DNA of 23,832 bases, from contig CAZQAA010000002.1 in NCBI GenBank assembly GCA_964591255.1, forward strand, positions 1 to 23,832, given 5' to 3'. The position numbers and the translations under genes are program-made. This document shows, one piece after another, positions 7,136-15,617 of this stretch; within the stretch, counting starts at the first letter, position 1, and every line of letters starts with the position of its first letter. The notes below the pieces were generated by a model that had not been told where the DNA came from, did no database searches, and saw nothing but the letters and a program-made list of their open reading frames with translations. This DNA is from CAZQAA01 sp964591255 (GTDB lineage Bacteria > Desulfobacterota > DSM-4660 > Desulfatiglandales > Desulfatiglandaceae).

Positions 7136-8755
7136 ATGGCTCATAAGACCAAAATGGATCCTGAAATGCTCTCGATGATTATTGATACACTGACTAAACT
7201 CGAAAAAGAGAGGATCACTCTGGACGCCAAGCTGAAAATGGATGAAAGCGGTGAGTTTCCCGCCGAGCTTATTCGATTTATGTTGGGTCCGGACATTGCC
7301 CTGCACTTGATCTTTATACCCGAAGAGTATGGAGGTCTCGGTGCGGGGGCGTCAGATATCGCTGTGATATCTGAAAAAATGGCCGAGATAGACCTTGGCG
7401 TTGCCACCTCTTTTCTGGCCATATGCCTGGGTATGGATCCCATATGTGTGGGAGCTACTCCTGAACAAAAACGGAAATATATTGGAAAAATCGCAGAAAA
7501 GGGAATGATAGTCGCCTATGGTGTGACCGAGCCGGAGGCAGGTTCCAATGTCCAGTCCCTGAAAACGAGGGCAGAGCGTGTCTTGGACGACAATGGAGAA
7601 ATCAAGGGATATAAGCTTAATGGACAGAAACAATTTATTACAAACGCCGGCGTGGCTGATATATATACAATACTCGCCGATACCCCGGAAGGTCCTTCCT
7701 TTTTTATTGTGGAAGCCGGAGCCGAGGGCCTTACACCCGGAAAGCATGAAGACAAGCATGGAATACGGGCCTCGGACACATGTGCTATTAGCCTCGAAGA
7801 CCTTTATGTGCCTCGGGAAGACCTGGTAGGCCTTGTGGAGGGCCAGGGTTTGAAACAGGCCAATCAGGTGTTCGGCTATACGAGACTCATGGTTGCAGCT
7901 TTTGGCCTGGGCGGTGGGATGGCCTCTTTGAAAAGGACAATCAGCTATTCAAAGGAAAGGGTTCAGTTTGGAACTACTCTCGCGGAGAAACAGGGGTATA
8001 CCCACCTGTTTTTGGTCCCACATGCGGTACAACTGGAGGCAGCACGCGCATATATCGAAAAAACGGCACACAGGCTTGATACCGGTGAAGAAGATCTCCA
8101 GGTGGAAGGCTCTATTGCAAAGTATTTTGCCACAGAGGCGGGCGACGCCATGGCCAACGACGCTATACAGGCCCTGGGCGGATATGGATACATGAGGGAA
8201 TACGAGGTGGAGAAAATCAAGCGGGATGTCAAGATCCTCACCATCTATGAAGGCACAAGCGAGATACAGCGCAATATCGTCTCCATGTTTCGCATGAGAG
8301 ATACTGTACGGTCCAAAGGTGCCTATTATGGCGACATGGCGGATAAACTTGGCATGTTGCCGGAAGAAACAGGCGGTCCTTTGCTTGCCAGGGCGGTCCA
8401 AACCACAAATCGCGTGATACTGGGGGCCCGGAAAAAGAAACTCACCAGGTCCCAACATATAATGTTTCTCCTTGCTGATATGATGACCTGGTGCGAGGTC
8501 GGGGATTCCCTTTGTCACAAGGCCGCAACATACGACGGAGGGCAGAAGAGGACTCCTGCTTTCATTAACGCGGCGGCAAGACTCTTTGCAAGGGAAGTTG
8601 CGGAAAAGGTCTATGTTAACGGGTGCAGGATAATACACGGGTGTGATCAGGTCGTTGATGAAGCAGGTGAAAGCCTGGATGCACTTGATTTGGGGCCGGC
8701 CATGAAAGGTAATCTGAAAGACATGGATCTGGTTGCAGCTGAATTAGTGGCTTGA
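7136..8755 (+). CDS. Acyl-CoA dehydrogenase with C-terminal extension
   Basis: FAD enzyme that forms the alpha-beta double bond of an acyl-CoA and passes electrons to ETF. Seen: N-terminal helical domain (1-125), YGVTEPEAGSNVQS flavin-contact motif (128-141), middle beta domain with GQKQFITNAG (163-172), and ALGGYGYMREYEVEKIKRDV (346-365) followed by IYEGTSEIQRN, in which Glu372 is at the catalytic-base position of medium-chain enzymes. The core ends near 395, and about 145 further helical residues follow. Such 540-600-aa forms are common in anaerobic fatty-acid and aromatic-acid degraders. The substrate cannot be read from sequence. ATG 7136 has a strong Shine-Dalgarno site. Confidence 0.93.
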   Translation: MAHKTKMDPEMLSMIIDTLTKLEKERITLDAKLKMDESGEFPAELIRFMLGPDIALHLIFIPEEYGGLGAGASDIAVISEKMAEIDLGVATSFLAICLGMDPICVGATPEQKRKYIGKIAEKGMIVAYGVTEPEAGSNVQSLKTRAERVLDDNGEIKGYKLNGQKQFITNAGVADIYTILADTPEGPSFFIVEAGAEGLTPGKHEDKHGIRASDTCAISLEDLYVPREDLVGLVEGQGLKQANQVFGYTRLMVAAFGLGGGMASLKRTISYSKERVQFGTTLAEKQGYTHLFLVPHAVQLEAARAYIEKTAHRLDTGEEDLQVEGSIAKYFATEAGDAMANDAIQALGGYGYMREYEVEKIKRDVKILTIYEGTSEIQRNIVSMFRMRDTVRSKGAYYGDMADKLGMLPEETGGPLLARAVQTTNRVILGARKKKLTRSQHIMFLLADMMTWCEVGDSLCHKAATYDGGQKRTPAFINAAARLFAREVAEKVYVNGCRIIHGCDQVVDEAGESLDALDLGPAMKGNLKDMDLVAAELVA

Positions 8756-8773
8756 TCTTGATCATACCAGAGC

Positions 8774-10852
8774 ATGCAAAAAAATAGTCATTACCGGAGG
8801 CCGTCAAGGCCGAAATATACAAGAAAAAGGTATAAGAGAAAGAGGGATCAGTACGTTAAGCCTCGCATAGACGCAGATCTGGAACACGTATTCAGCAGAA
8901 TAGGAATCCCTGATACCGCACCTTTCAAGCCAGATCCGTTCCAGGTCGAGGCCCTGGATCTGATCCAGACTTCTGATGTCCTTGTCAGTGCTCCCACCGG
9001 CGCTGGAAAGACATGGATCGCCTCTCAGGCCATCCATTCATACCTCAGGCAGGGCCTGAAGGTCTGGTATGCCTCGCCTCTTAAGGCCCTTTCCAATTCC
9101 ATTTATCGGGAATTCATAGATGAGTTTGGCTCTTCAGACTGCGGGATCCTTACAGGAGATCGTAAGGAAAACCCCGATGCGCCGGTTATTGTGGGAACCA
9201 CGGAGATCCTGCGCAACCAGTTATACGATGTAATGCACGAGGGTACCAGCATCCAGGCAGACCTGGTGATTCTTGACGAGGCCCATTATCTCAGTGATCC
9301 TGACAGGGGTGTTGTGTGGGAAGAGGTCCTTATATATCTTCCTCCACGAGTACGGTTGCTCCTTTTGTCTGCAACCATATCCAATGCTGAAAGCATATGC
9401 GCATGGTTAATGAAGATTCGCGGCGTTCCCATCAGGATCGTGCATGCCAAGGAAAGGCCTGTTCCCCTGAAAACACTTTTTCTTTTTCCTGATGGACTTA
9501 TCGCACCATTGGGATCCAAAAGAGGACTTAGTCCAAAGGTAAAAAAATTCCTCTCAACCAGGGCGGCTGCCCGTAGAAGGAGCTATCAAAAGATAGATTT
9601 CGGATCCATCCTTGCTAACCTGAGAGAGCTCGACCTGTTACCCGCCATCTTTTTCCTGAAATCGAGAAAGGACTGCAACAGGGCAATATTTTCGTGTCCG
9701 CCTGTGGATGTGGATCATCAGAAAGAGACAATATTGCGGGAGGCGGTGAAACAGTTTTTAAAGGATTATCCTCACTTGAGGGGGCACCGGCAGATCACAC
9801 CCCTTCTTAAATCAAAGGTGGCATCCCATCATGGCGGGCAGCTTCCGTACTGGAAGGTCCTTGTAGAGCATATGATGAACCAGGGTTATTTAGAAGCCAT
9901 TTTTTCCACATCAACGGTGGCGGCAGGTGTGAATTTCCCGGCCAGGACAGTAGTCCTTGTGCAGAGTGACCGATATAACGGCCATGAATTCGCAGACCTG
10001 ACGGCCACCGAGTTACATCAAATGATCGGCCGGGCCGGCAGGCGGGGAAAGGACAATATCGGCTTTGTGGCCGTGATCCCGGGAATTCATCAGGATCCCA
10101 AGCTCATTCATGAATTGGAGGATTCTCCTCCAGATCCCATCATAAGCCAGATCCACATCAATTTTTCCATGACTCTCAATCTTCTCCTTTCCCATACGCC
10201 CGTAGAGATCAAGGATCTCCTTGATCGGTCATTTGCCGCATTCCAGGACAGACGTACAGGCAAGAGAAAAAAGGGTAACAGATTATGGCTCAGCTTCAAA
10301 CGGCACCTGCAATTTCTTAAACAGACCGGTTTTGTGAATGATGAAGACACCTTGACATCTGACGGTGTGTGGGCCTCCAAGCTAAGGGTTGACCAGCCCT
10401 TGTTGATTGCGGAGGCTATCAGGAAGGGCTCTATGGATAATCTTTCTCCCGAGCAGCTCGCAGCGGCACTCGCTCCATTTGTATGGGACAGGGCCCAGGA
10501 GATTGAAATCATATCGGATGAGACATTAGATATGGATGATATTAATCAGGTCTTCAACAGGGTCGTTAAAGGGATCAAGCAAATCAGGGCATTAAAAATC
10601 AAAAAGGGATTTGAAAGTCCCCCTATCCTTTTTCCCATAGCAGTGGCACTCTACATGTGGGCCAACGGTATTCCGTGGGATCGTCTTATAAGGCTTGTGC
10701 TGGTAGATGAGGGAGACATGACATCTCTCATTATGAGGACCGCAGATCATTTAAGGCAGGTGGCCAGTCTGAAAGAGACTCATCCAGAACTCGCAGGCAT
10801 GGCAGAAAACGCCATCGAGCTTATATTGCGGGAACCGGTTTATATAGATTAA
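8774..10852 (+). CDS. Ski2-like DExH-box helicase
   Basis: Superfamily 2 ATP-dependent helicase, most like the Ski2/Mtr4/Hel308 group, probably acting on RNA. Seen in order: a very basic N-terminal tail (residues 8-30), Walker A APTGAGKT (73-80), motif Ia SPLKALSN (101-108), GTTEILRNQL (141-150), DEAH (168-171), SAT (199-201), HHGG (352-355), STSTVAAGVNFPAR (378-391) and motif VI QMIGRAGRRG (416-425). A helical C-terminal part of about 260 residues resembles the DSHCT-like region of this group. ATG 8774 has a weak Shine-Dalgarno site, 18 bp after the dehydrogenase stop, so expression may depend on upstream transcription. The biological substrate is unknown. Confidence 0.88.
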   Translation: MQKNSHYRRPSRPKYTRKRYKRKRDQYVKPRIDADLEHVFSRIGIPDTAPFKPDPFQVEALDLIQTSDVLVSAPTGAGKTWIASQAIHSYLRQGLKVWYASPLKALSNSIYREFIDEFGSSDCGILTGDRKENPDAPVIVGTTEILRNQLYDVMHEGTSIQADLVILDEAHYLSDPDRGVVWEEVLIYLPPRVRLLLLSATISNAESICAWLMKIRGVPIRIVHAKERPVPLKTLFLFPDGLIAPLGSKRGLSPKVKKFLSTRAAARRRSYQKIDFGSILANLRELDLLPAIFFLKSRKDCNRAIFSCPPVDVDHQKETILREAVKQFLKDYPHLRGHRQITPLLKSKVASHHGGQLPYWKVLVEHMMNQGYLEAIFSTSTVAAGVNFPARTVVLVQSDRYNGHEFADLTATELHQMIGRAGRRGKDNIGFVAVIPGIHQDPKLIHELEDSPPDPIISQIHINFSMTLNLLLSHTPVEIKDLLDRSFAAFQDRRTGKRKKGNRLWLSFKRHLQFLKQTGFVNDEDTLTSDGVWASKLRVDQPLLIAEAIRKGSMDNLSPEQLAAALAPFVWDRAQEIEIISDETLDMDDINQVFNRVVKGIKQIRALKIKKGFESPPILFPIAVALYMWANGIPWDRLIRLVLVDEGDMTSLIMRTADHLRQVASLKETHPELAGMAENAIELILREPVYID

Positions 10853-10864
10853 GGCAAAAAAACA

Positions 10865-12286
10865 CTACCACCTCCTCCACCTGTCTCCTCTCCTTAAATA
10901 TCGATATAAAAATCTGTCTTCTAATCCCATATATTCTCCGGGAAATGTTTTAATTCGTTTGCAGGAAACATCATCAGATACGAACAGGGTGGTTATCCTG
11001 AGGAAGAATGCCCTGTCGCCGAACTGCGGTCCGCCGATGATGTTTGTCTCACCGTCAGCGGATTCAATAACAGTCTCCAGGACCTTACGGTAGGGACCAA
11101 AGACGCTTATCCCGAGGCGGCATATCCCGGGATCAAGACCTTTCAGCATGACTTTTATCCGACCTCTTGGACCTACAAAGAGGTCTTTCTGCCCTCCTGT
11201 CAGGTATATTTTTTCATCACTAATTAGATGGAATCCGGAAAAATCGAAATTGTTCCGCAAGGTTTCGGCAATTGGGGCCAGCCGGGGATCTGTATAACCA
11301 GATTGCCGCTCAGCCCTTATTACCTCAATGTGCACTTCCACACCAGCAGGGGCACTGATTTCTTTGTGACAGGTCTCTTTGTGACAGGCGGCAACGTCTG
11401 TGCCTGAGGATAAACTGTCCTGGGCATCGGTCTTCAGATTTTCGCTTGCGTCCTGTTCAAATTTCATGATCAGACGTGCAAATTCATATTTTTGCAACAC
11501 AAGATTGCTCCTTATCACAGGTACAAGCCCATTCAGTACCGGCTGGAGTTTTCCGGCCTTTTTGAGTTCCATCAGAGCGGCTTTCATCTTATGATCAGGG
11601 AAGCGCAGGTCATGTATGATCCCCCGGCGACACATGATGCTCATAATATTGCATGAAATCTCTCCCTCCCCGCTCCTGGCCGCGTATCCGAGGGCTACTC
11701 CAAGATCGTCCAGATAGACCTGTGGGGGGGTGAAAAACTCAAGGGATTTAAGAAAGGACATTGCCACATTAAACCTGGCATTTATCAAGAGGCCCATGGT
11801 ATAAAAATGGAGTGCGTACCCGGAAAGTTCAGAGCCGGGGACCTTGCTTAATGCTTCCCTGTAAATACGCTCTGCCGCATCTTCCTGCCATCCCCGTCCA
11901 GGTGCAGAGGAAAGTATATAATATATTTCACACAGTGCGTTCTTCGCCCATAGACCTTCTTGTGGATGACAAACAAGCCTCCTGATTTCTTCATGTCGCT
12001 CCCATAGAGAATCGAACAAATCATGCAATTCTTCTTCATTGGATATGCTGGCTAATTCCCGGAGTATGATTGCCTCGATCCGTTGACCGGGCGGCATATC
12101 ACCAGGATCAAGCTGTGCAAGACAGGACCTGGTTTTTTCATCCTGGATATTAAAGTGAAAACTCTCAGGGACGGTCCGAAAGAGGGAATCATCTCCATCG
12201 GTATCCCTGTTGAGACCTGCACCTGCACAGGCGGAGGCCAGGAAGGCCATTACAATAATACCTAACTTTTTCCTTATAGTCTTCAT
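10865..12286 (-). CDS. Predicted 473-aa lipoprotein, last gene of envelope cluster
   Basis: I do not recognise the family. The N-terminus MKTIRKKLGIIVMAFLASAC is a signal peptide ending in a lipobox-like FLASAC; Cys20 is the likely lipidation site, although Ala rather than Leu at -3 makes the box weak. Residues about 65-280 look alpha-helical with TPR-like character; about 320-450 look like a beta domain (VEVHIEVIRAERQ, GRIKVMLKGLDPGICRLGISV). A short duplicated CHKET/CHKEI lies between them. ATG 12286 has AAGGG 8 nt upstream and follows the transglycosylase by 15 bp. It converges on the helicase gene (12 bp between stops) with no obvious terminator, although a T7 run follows the stop. Confidence 0.78.
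   Translation of the reverse strand: MKTIRKKLGIIVMAFLASACAGAGLNRDTDGDDSLFRTVPESFHFNIQDEKTRSCLAQLDPGDMPPGQRIEAIILRELASISNEEELHDLFDSLWERHEEIRRLVCHPQEGLWAKNALCEIYYILSSAPGRGWQEDAAERIYREALSKVPGSELSGYALHFYTMGLLINARFNVAMSFLKSLEFFTPPQVYLDDLGVALGYAARSGEGEISCNIMSIMCRRGIIHDLRFPDHKMKAALMELKKAGKLQPVLNGLVPVIRSNLVLQKYEFARLIMKFEQDASENLKTDAQDSLSSGTDVAACHKETCHKEISAPAGVEVHIEVIRAERQSGYTDPRLAPIAETLRNNFDFSGFHLISDEKIYLTGGQKDLFVGPRGRIKVMLKGLDPGICRLGISVFGPYRKVLETVIESADGETNIIGGPQFGDRAFFLRITTLFVSDDVSCKRIKTFPGEYMGLEDRFLYRYLRRGDRWRRW
11361..11390 (-). repeat. Tandem 15-bp duplication encoding CHKET/CHKEI
   Basis: Two adjacent 15-bp units agree at 13 of 15 positions and are in frame. They give a repeated Cys-His-Lys-Glu in the linker between the helical and beta parts of the 473-aa lipoprotein. 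It looks like a recent slippage duplication and adds a second CH pair, which could bind metal or form a disulfide; that is speculation. Confidence 0.7.
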
Positions 12287-12301
12287 CTCTCAATCCCTTT
12301 T

Positions 12302-13114
12302 CTATTGTCCCAAGCTAAAGCCTGTCACCTCTTTCACCTTTCTGCAGACCATCTCTTTCTCTTCTTCTTTTTTGCATGTAACTGTGACATGATACTGATA
12401 CCGTGAATGGCCTGGAAAGACCATCTCCTTGCGAAAGATATCAAATTGAAATTCCGGCAGCCTTTTGGACAGGAAAGAGAGAAAGCCCTGTGCATCCAGG
12501 AAATTGTCAAACCTGGCAAGAACAAAATAGCGCTCTTTTCCGTGCGGCATTGCTTTCCCCCCTCCCCCCTCCTTAAGGATTTTTTGAAGGTGGCTGTATA
12601 TATAGCGCACATATTCATCACAATCTTCCCTAAGCGTGATACCGTCCGTTCCGAGGCCATTGCATCCACAGTAGTAGGCAGCAACAGCAAGGTATGGATC
12701 CCTTAGTTGCGCATACAGGTCTGCCAGGTAATGCACACCCAGGTCGATATTTACAGCAGGATCATACAGGGCATCCGGATCGACGCCGTAATCTTTTGCA
12801 GTAACCGGCATTATCTGCATAAGGCCAATGGCCCCCTTTGCACTCTCTGCCGTGGGATCAAAGAACGACTCGCCCCTGACAACTGCCAGCACAAGGGATA
12901 AAGGCATATCATACCTGTTTGCCGCCGATTCCAGCAGATTCTGATAGGGGAATCCTGCCAGCGTTACCTGGGGAGGTTCGGTAAAGAGCTTTTTCAGCTC
13001 AGTCTGGATGTGTGTGTCCGGTGTTGTGGACGCAAGGACGTTCATGCTGCAGTGCAAACAGATAATCAGCAAGACTCCCAATCGGGCAAGGAAACTCCTG
13101 GTGTCATGTCTCAT
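12302..13114 (-). CDS. Lytic transglycosylase (SLT family) with SPOR-like C-terminus
   Basis: Cleaves peptidoglycan glycan strands to 1,6-anhydro ends in the periplasm. A signal peptide (about 1-28, ending NVLAS) precedes an SLT domain (about 55-190): VVRGESFFDPTAES carries the catalytic Glu, followed by GAIGLMQIMP, NIDLGVHYLADL and AYYCGCNGLG. The last motif is usually AYNAG, and here it has two Cys. The final 75 residues (RYFVLARFDNFLDAQGFLSF onwards) have the alternating pattern of a SPOR-like peptidoglycan-binding module; this part is less sure. ATG 13114 has AAAGGAG about 10 nt upstream. It belongs to the seven-gene envelope cluster and is its only clear enzyme. Confidence 0.88.
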   Translation of the reverse strand: MRHDTRSFLARLGVLLIICLHCSMNVLASTTPDTHIQTELKKLFTEPPQVTLAGFPYQNLLESAANRYDMPLSLVLAVVRGESFFDPTAESAKGAIGLMQIMPVTAKDYGVDPDALYDPAVNIDLGVHYLADLYAQLRDPYLAVAAYYCGCNGLGTDGITLREDCDEYVRYIYSHLQKILKEGGGGKAMPHGKERYFVLARFDNFLDAQGFLSFLSKRLPEFQFDIFRKEMVFPGHSRYQYHVTVTCKKEEEKEMVCRKVKEVTGFSLGQ

Positions 13115-13182
13115 TTTATGAGTACTCCTTTAAAAGAACAGGTATTTCAAACGATCAGAACATCATAAACATACAGCTCCCA

Positions 13183-13827
13183 TCAGTCACGAAGGGAGGC
13201 GCAGACAACCTCGCCGGTCCTGGTTATGGAGATGACGCCATTTTGTTTTGCCTGTTTTAGCCGGACCAGCATTCTCTCTATGCTGTTCTCGATTTTTTTA
13301 TCCGTAAAGGCCACAAAGACCTCTTTTGTGGGAAAAGAATGTATAGAGGGATATGTTGCAGCGATAAGATCCATAAAGTATGCATGATCCTTGCCGCTTC
13401 TTATTTCCCAAAGCTTTTGGGGAAGATCTCTCGTATTTCTGAAATTCACCTTGTCCCCTTTTTTCATGATGCCTTCAAAAAGGAGATCAAACCCGTTTGT
13501 CCTGGCACGGCAGAATATCCGGACCCTGCCGGCGGCCAGGAGTGATATCAGATCATCCAGGCTGCGGAACTGAAACTGAACCGGGTGATCAACCTTTTTC
13601 TCCTCCAGGATTGCTGGAGGCCCGGGTGACTCGGGAACTGTTTTTTCCCTCCTTGTTTGGCGGACAGGGGGAGAATTGTTTGCAGATGTCTGAAACGGGA
13701 TGCTCTTAATAATGGCAAAGATGATCCAGAAAACAATTCCTATAACCGCCACAAATCGCATTATGTCTGTTTCCAGGATCTGATTGTCCTGGAGATCATC
13801 ACTTGTGAGATACCTTGCCCTTTGCAT
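13183..13827 (-). CDS. Single-pass membrane protein with periplasmic domain
   Basis: Family not recognised. From ATG 13827 it is 214 aa: a short acidic cytoplasmic N-terminus, one membrane helix (about 24-44, FVAVIGIVFWIIFAIIKSIP), a Pro-rich linker (about 48-75) and an alpha/beta domain of about 135 residues. This topology matches ExbD/TolR/MotB partners, and the gene directly follows an ExbB-like gene. However, the Asp typical of those partners is not inside the helix; an Asp lies 3 residues before it (ETDIMRF). AAAGGA lies about 11 nt before 13827. ATG 13839 (ATGA overlap with the upstream stop) and 13863 are alternative starts. Confidence 0.72.
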   Translation of the reverse strand: MQRARYLTSDDLQDNQILETDIMRFVAVIGIVFWIIFAIIKSIPFQTSANNSPPVRQTRREKTVPESPGPPAILEEKKVDHPVQFQFRSLDDLISLLAAGRVRIFCRARTNGFDLLFEGIMKKGDKVNFRNTRDLPQKLWEIRSGKDHAYFMDLIAATYPSIHSFPTKEVFVAFTDKKIENSIERMLVRLKQAKQNGVISITRTGEVVCASLRD

Positions 13828-13835
13828 ACCGGCTA

Positions 13836-14378
13836 TCATCCTTTCAGGATGGTCCTGTCCCATTCTTTTCCAAGGAATATGATTTTAACTAAACGCAGGG
13901 CATAACCGCAGACTCCCCCAAAGACCGTGGTGCTCAGGGCCAGAAGCAGGCCTCCGTTGACCAGACGTTCCAAAAGGCCCCATGCGCTCATTCCTGCGCC
14001 CGCTTCTTGTCCTTTTTCAACGGTTTCCAGCGCATGTACGAGTGCCGTCTCCATACCGATTGCCGTCCAGATCACGCCTACCCCGAAAAAAGTGGATATG
14101 GTGGTATTGAGCAGCCGGTCATAATAGCTGATCATGGAAACATCGGGATCCTGACAGACGAGGCATGCACGGATTTTTGTGATAAGAAAGAAATATAGGA
14201 GAAAAAGAGAGCCGAATGGAACGATTGACAAGCGGAGGTGGCGAAAGATGAAGGCGGCTGGGTTTGCAAGCCAAGCAGCAGAGACGGAAATGCTGATTAA
14301 ACCTGTAAAAACACCCAAGCTCAGGAATAGCGCACACCAGCAAAGTGAAAGAATAACTATCCGAAAAACTGATCTCAC
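13836..14378 (-). CDS. MotA/TolQ/ExbB-like membrane protein
   Basis: 180 aa with four hydrophobic segments at about 6-30, 50-68, 92-112 and 139-164. The last two resemble the pore helices of the MotA/TolQ/ExbB proton-channel family: TFFGVGVIWTAIGMETAL compares with the family GLLGTVxGM pattern, and LVNGGLLLALSTTVFGGVCG compares with the ALxTTxxGL pattern including a Thr pair. The family uses proton flow to drive work across the envelope. Assignment is from motif resemblance only. GTG 14378 overlaps the preceding TGA (GTGA) and has AAGGAGAG 5-7 nt upstream, so translation is coupled. Confidence 0.62.
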   Translation of the reverse strand: MRSVFRIVILSLCWCALFLSLGVFTGLISISVSAAWLANPAAFIFRHLRLSIVPFGSLFLLYFFLITKIRACLVCQDPDVSMISYYDRLLNTTISTFFGVGVIWTAIGMETALVHALETVEKGQEAGAGMSAWGLLERLVNGGLLLALSTTVFGGVCGYALRLVKIIFLGKEWDRTILKG

Positions 14379-15001
14379 AGGGACTCTCCTTGCAAAATTT
14401 CCCTCAGGTGTGCCTCTGCTTTATGCACCTCGGATGGCAGAAGAGTTAAACCTTTTGCCGCAAAGCCCGCCTTCTTCAGTTCCTTTTCCTGTGCAAAGGC
14501 AGTCTCTATCCCGCCCATATCATCAGCACGCAGGGGCTGCTGCAATGTGACAAAATTCTTCCAGAAGCTCATACGGACAAGCTTGTCTATCCCGTCCTGA
14601 TCAAGTCTGAATTTGACTTTCAGAAACAAAACAAACTCATCCTCTACATCTGCACTGTCGCTGTTTTTCCATGATCTCAGAAATTCAAGGGCTTTTAAGT
14701 AGATCGTCCTTTTCTCCTTAACAGTTGCATTGTGATTTTTTGATGGGTTTTCCTTGATTGGAGCGTCTGATTGTGACGGCGTCTTATGTGTATGTGATGG
14801 TACACTCCTGTTGACTGCCTTTGGCAGAGAGCCCACTTTCCTGGCAAACTGCAAAAGCAGATTTTCACTCCTTTTTGTGACGGCCTTGATCCTGGTGGCA
14901 GCCTTGTTGTCTCCAAATTCCAGTACCCCGCCTGCGACAAGCAAGAGACACAGGGCTATGGCCATGGCCAAAGACACAATCAATGATAAAACCGCCCTCA
15001 T
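14375..15001 (-). CDS. Single-pass membrane-anchored protein of unknown function
   Basis: 208 aa. An N-terminal hydrophobic helix (about 4-27, AVLSLIVSLAMAIALCLLLVAGG) is followed by a basic, Ser/Asn/Lys-rich linker (about 33-95) and a compact mostly helical C-terminal domain (about 98-205). The layout suggests an anchor, a flexible periplasmic tether and a functional head. No known domain is recognised. ATG 15001 is preceded by AAGGGAAG. Its stop overlaps the start of the ExbB-like gene by 4 nt, so the two are probably made in fixed ratio. Confidence 0.75.
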   Translation of the reverse strand: MRAVLSLIVSLAMAIALCLLLVAGGVLEFGDNKAATRIKAVTKRSENLLLQFARKVGSLPKAVNRSVPSHTHKTPSQSDAPIKENPSKNHNATVKEKRTIYLKALEFLRSWKNSDSADVEDEFVLFLKVKFRLDQDGIDKLVRMSFWKNFVTLQQPLRADDMGGIETAFAQEKELKKAGFAAKGLTLLPSEVHKAEAHLREILQGESL

Positions 15002-15013
15002 GTCATCTTCCCT

Positions 15014-15595
15014 TTATTTTTTTTCTACATCATGACAGGCCGCCCACATGGTATTGTAGACATACATGGCATTCAAAAACTGACCGTCGGCACTGCCTTG
15101 TTGGCAGACCTCAAAACCGATTTTCTTGAGCTGGTATTCTTTCTCAATCGCTTCTTTGATCTCCGGAAGCATGTGACAGTAATGAATCATGGATGCTGTC
15201 TTTGGCAGGCTTACAAACTGTCTGGAAAAATAGTAATTCCAGAGGGTACTCGCCAGGTCGGGCGGAACCTTCCCGCTCTTTTTAAGGGGCATTACAAGGT
15301 GTTCCCAGATAATATCGGCATTGGAAGGTGATTTACTATTCCTGCATTGTTCCACGACTTTCGCAAAAACCTGCTCAAAGAATTCCTGATCATAGGGATT
15401 GTTGTTTATCACCTCCAGTGCCTGCTGACAGGCGACATCTGTGTTAAATGACTCGATCTGGGAAATCGATGTCAAGGCCTGATTACCGGTATCAGCCCTT
15501 GGATTCCTGTTTATGGCGCATCCTGCCATCAAGAGGCCAGAGAGCAAGATCCATATGGAAAGGATCATCACATAGACACCATAACGATTTTTCAT
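15014..15595 (-). CDS. Predicted lipoprotein, 193 aa
   Basis: Family not recognised. MKNRYGVYVMILSIWILLSG leads into a lipobox LLMAGC with Cys26 as lipidation site; the +2 residue is Ala, which would favour outer-membrane sorting in species that use that rule. The mature part is helical with several Cys (DVACQQ, VEQCRN, IHYCHM, FEVCQQ, WAACHD), so disulfides are plausible. The frame is open to 15676, but ATG 15595 has a near-perfect AAGGAGGT 7 nt upstream and starts the signal peptide correctly. It lies 22 bp after the preceding secreted-protein gene and 12 bp before the next. Confidence 0.8.
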   Translation of the reverse strand: MKNRYGVYVMILSIWILLSGLLMAGCAINRNPRADTGNQALTSISQIESFNTDVACQQALEVINNNPYDQEFFEQVFAKVVEQCRNSKSPSNADIIWEHLVMPLKKSGKVPPDLASTLWNYYFSRQFVSLPKTASMIHYCHMLPEIKEAIEKEYQLKKIGFEVCQQGSADGQFLNAMYVYNTMWAACHDVEKK

Positions 15596-15617
15596 CCTGT
15601 TTACCTCCTTCTTAACA

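Noticed and set aside
7949..8638. 229-codon open frame on the minus strand
   Set aside because: It is the antisense shadow of the acyl-CoA dehydrogenase, with no start signal and no recognisable content.
8753..8764. TGATC-TT-GATCA inverted repeat after the dehydrogenase stop
   Set aside because: It is 12 nt, AT-rich and without a T-tract; the 5-bp arms could easily occur by chance.
10853..10864. Bidirectional terminator between helicase and lipoprotein genes
   Set aside because: There are 12 bp with an A7 run but no stem, so it cannot be supported as an intrinsic terminator.
14179..14550. 123-codon open frame on the plus strand
   Set aside because: It spans two real minus-strand genes joined by a GTGA overlap. 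It has no ribosome site.
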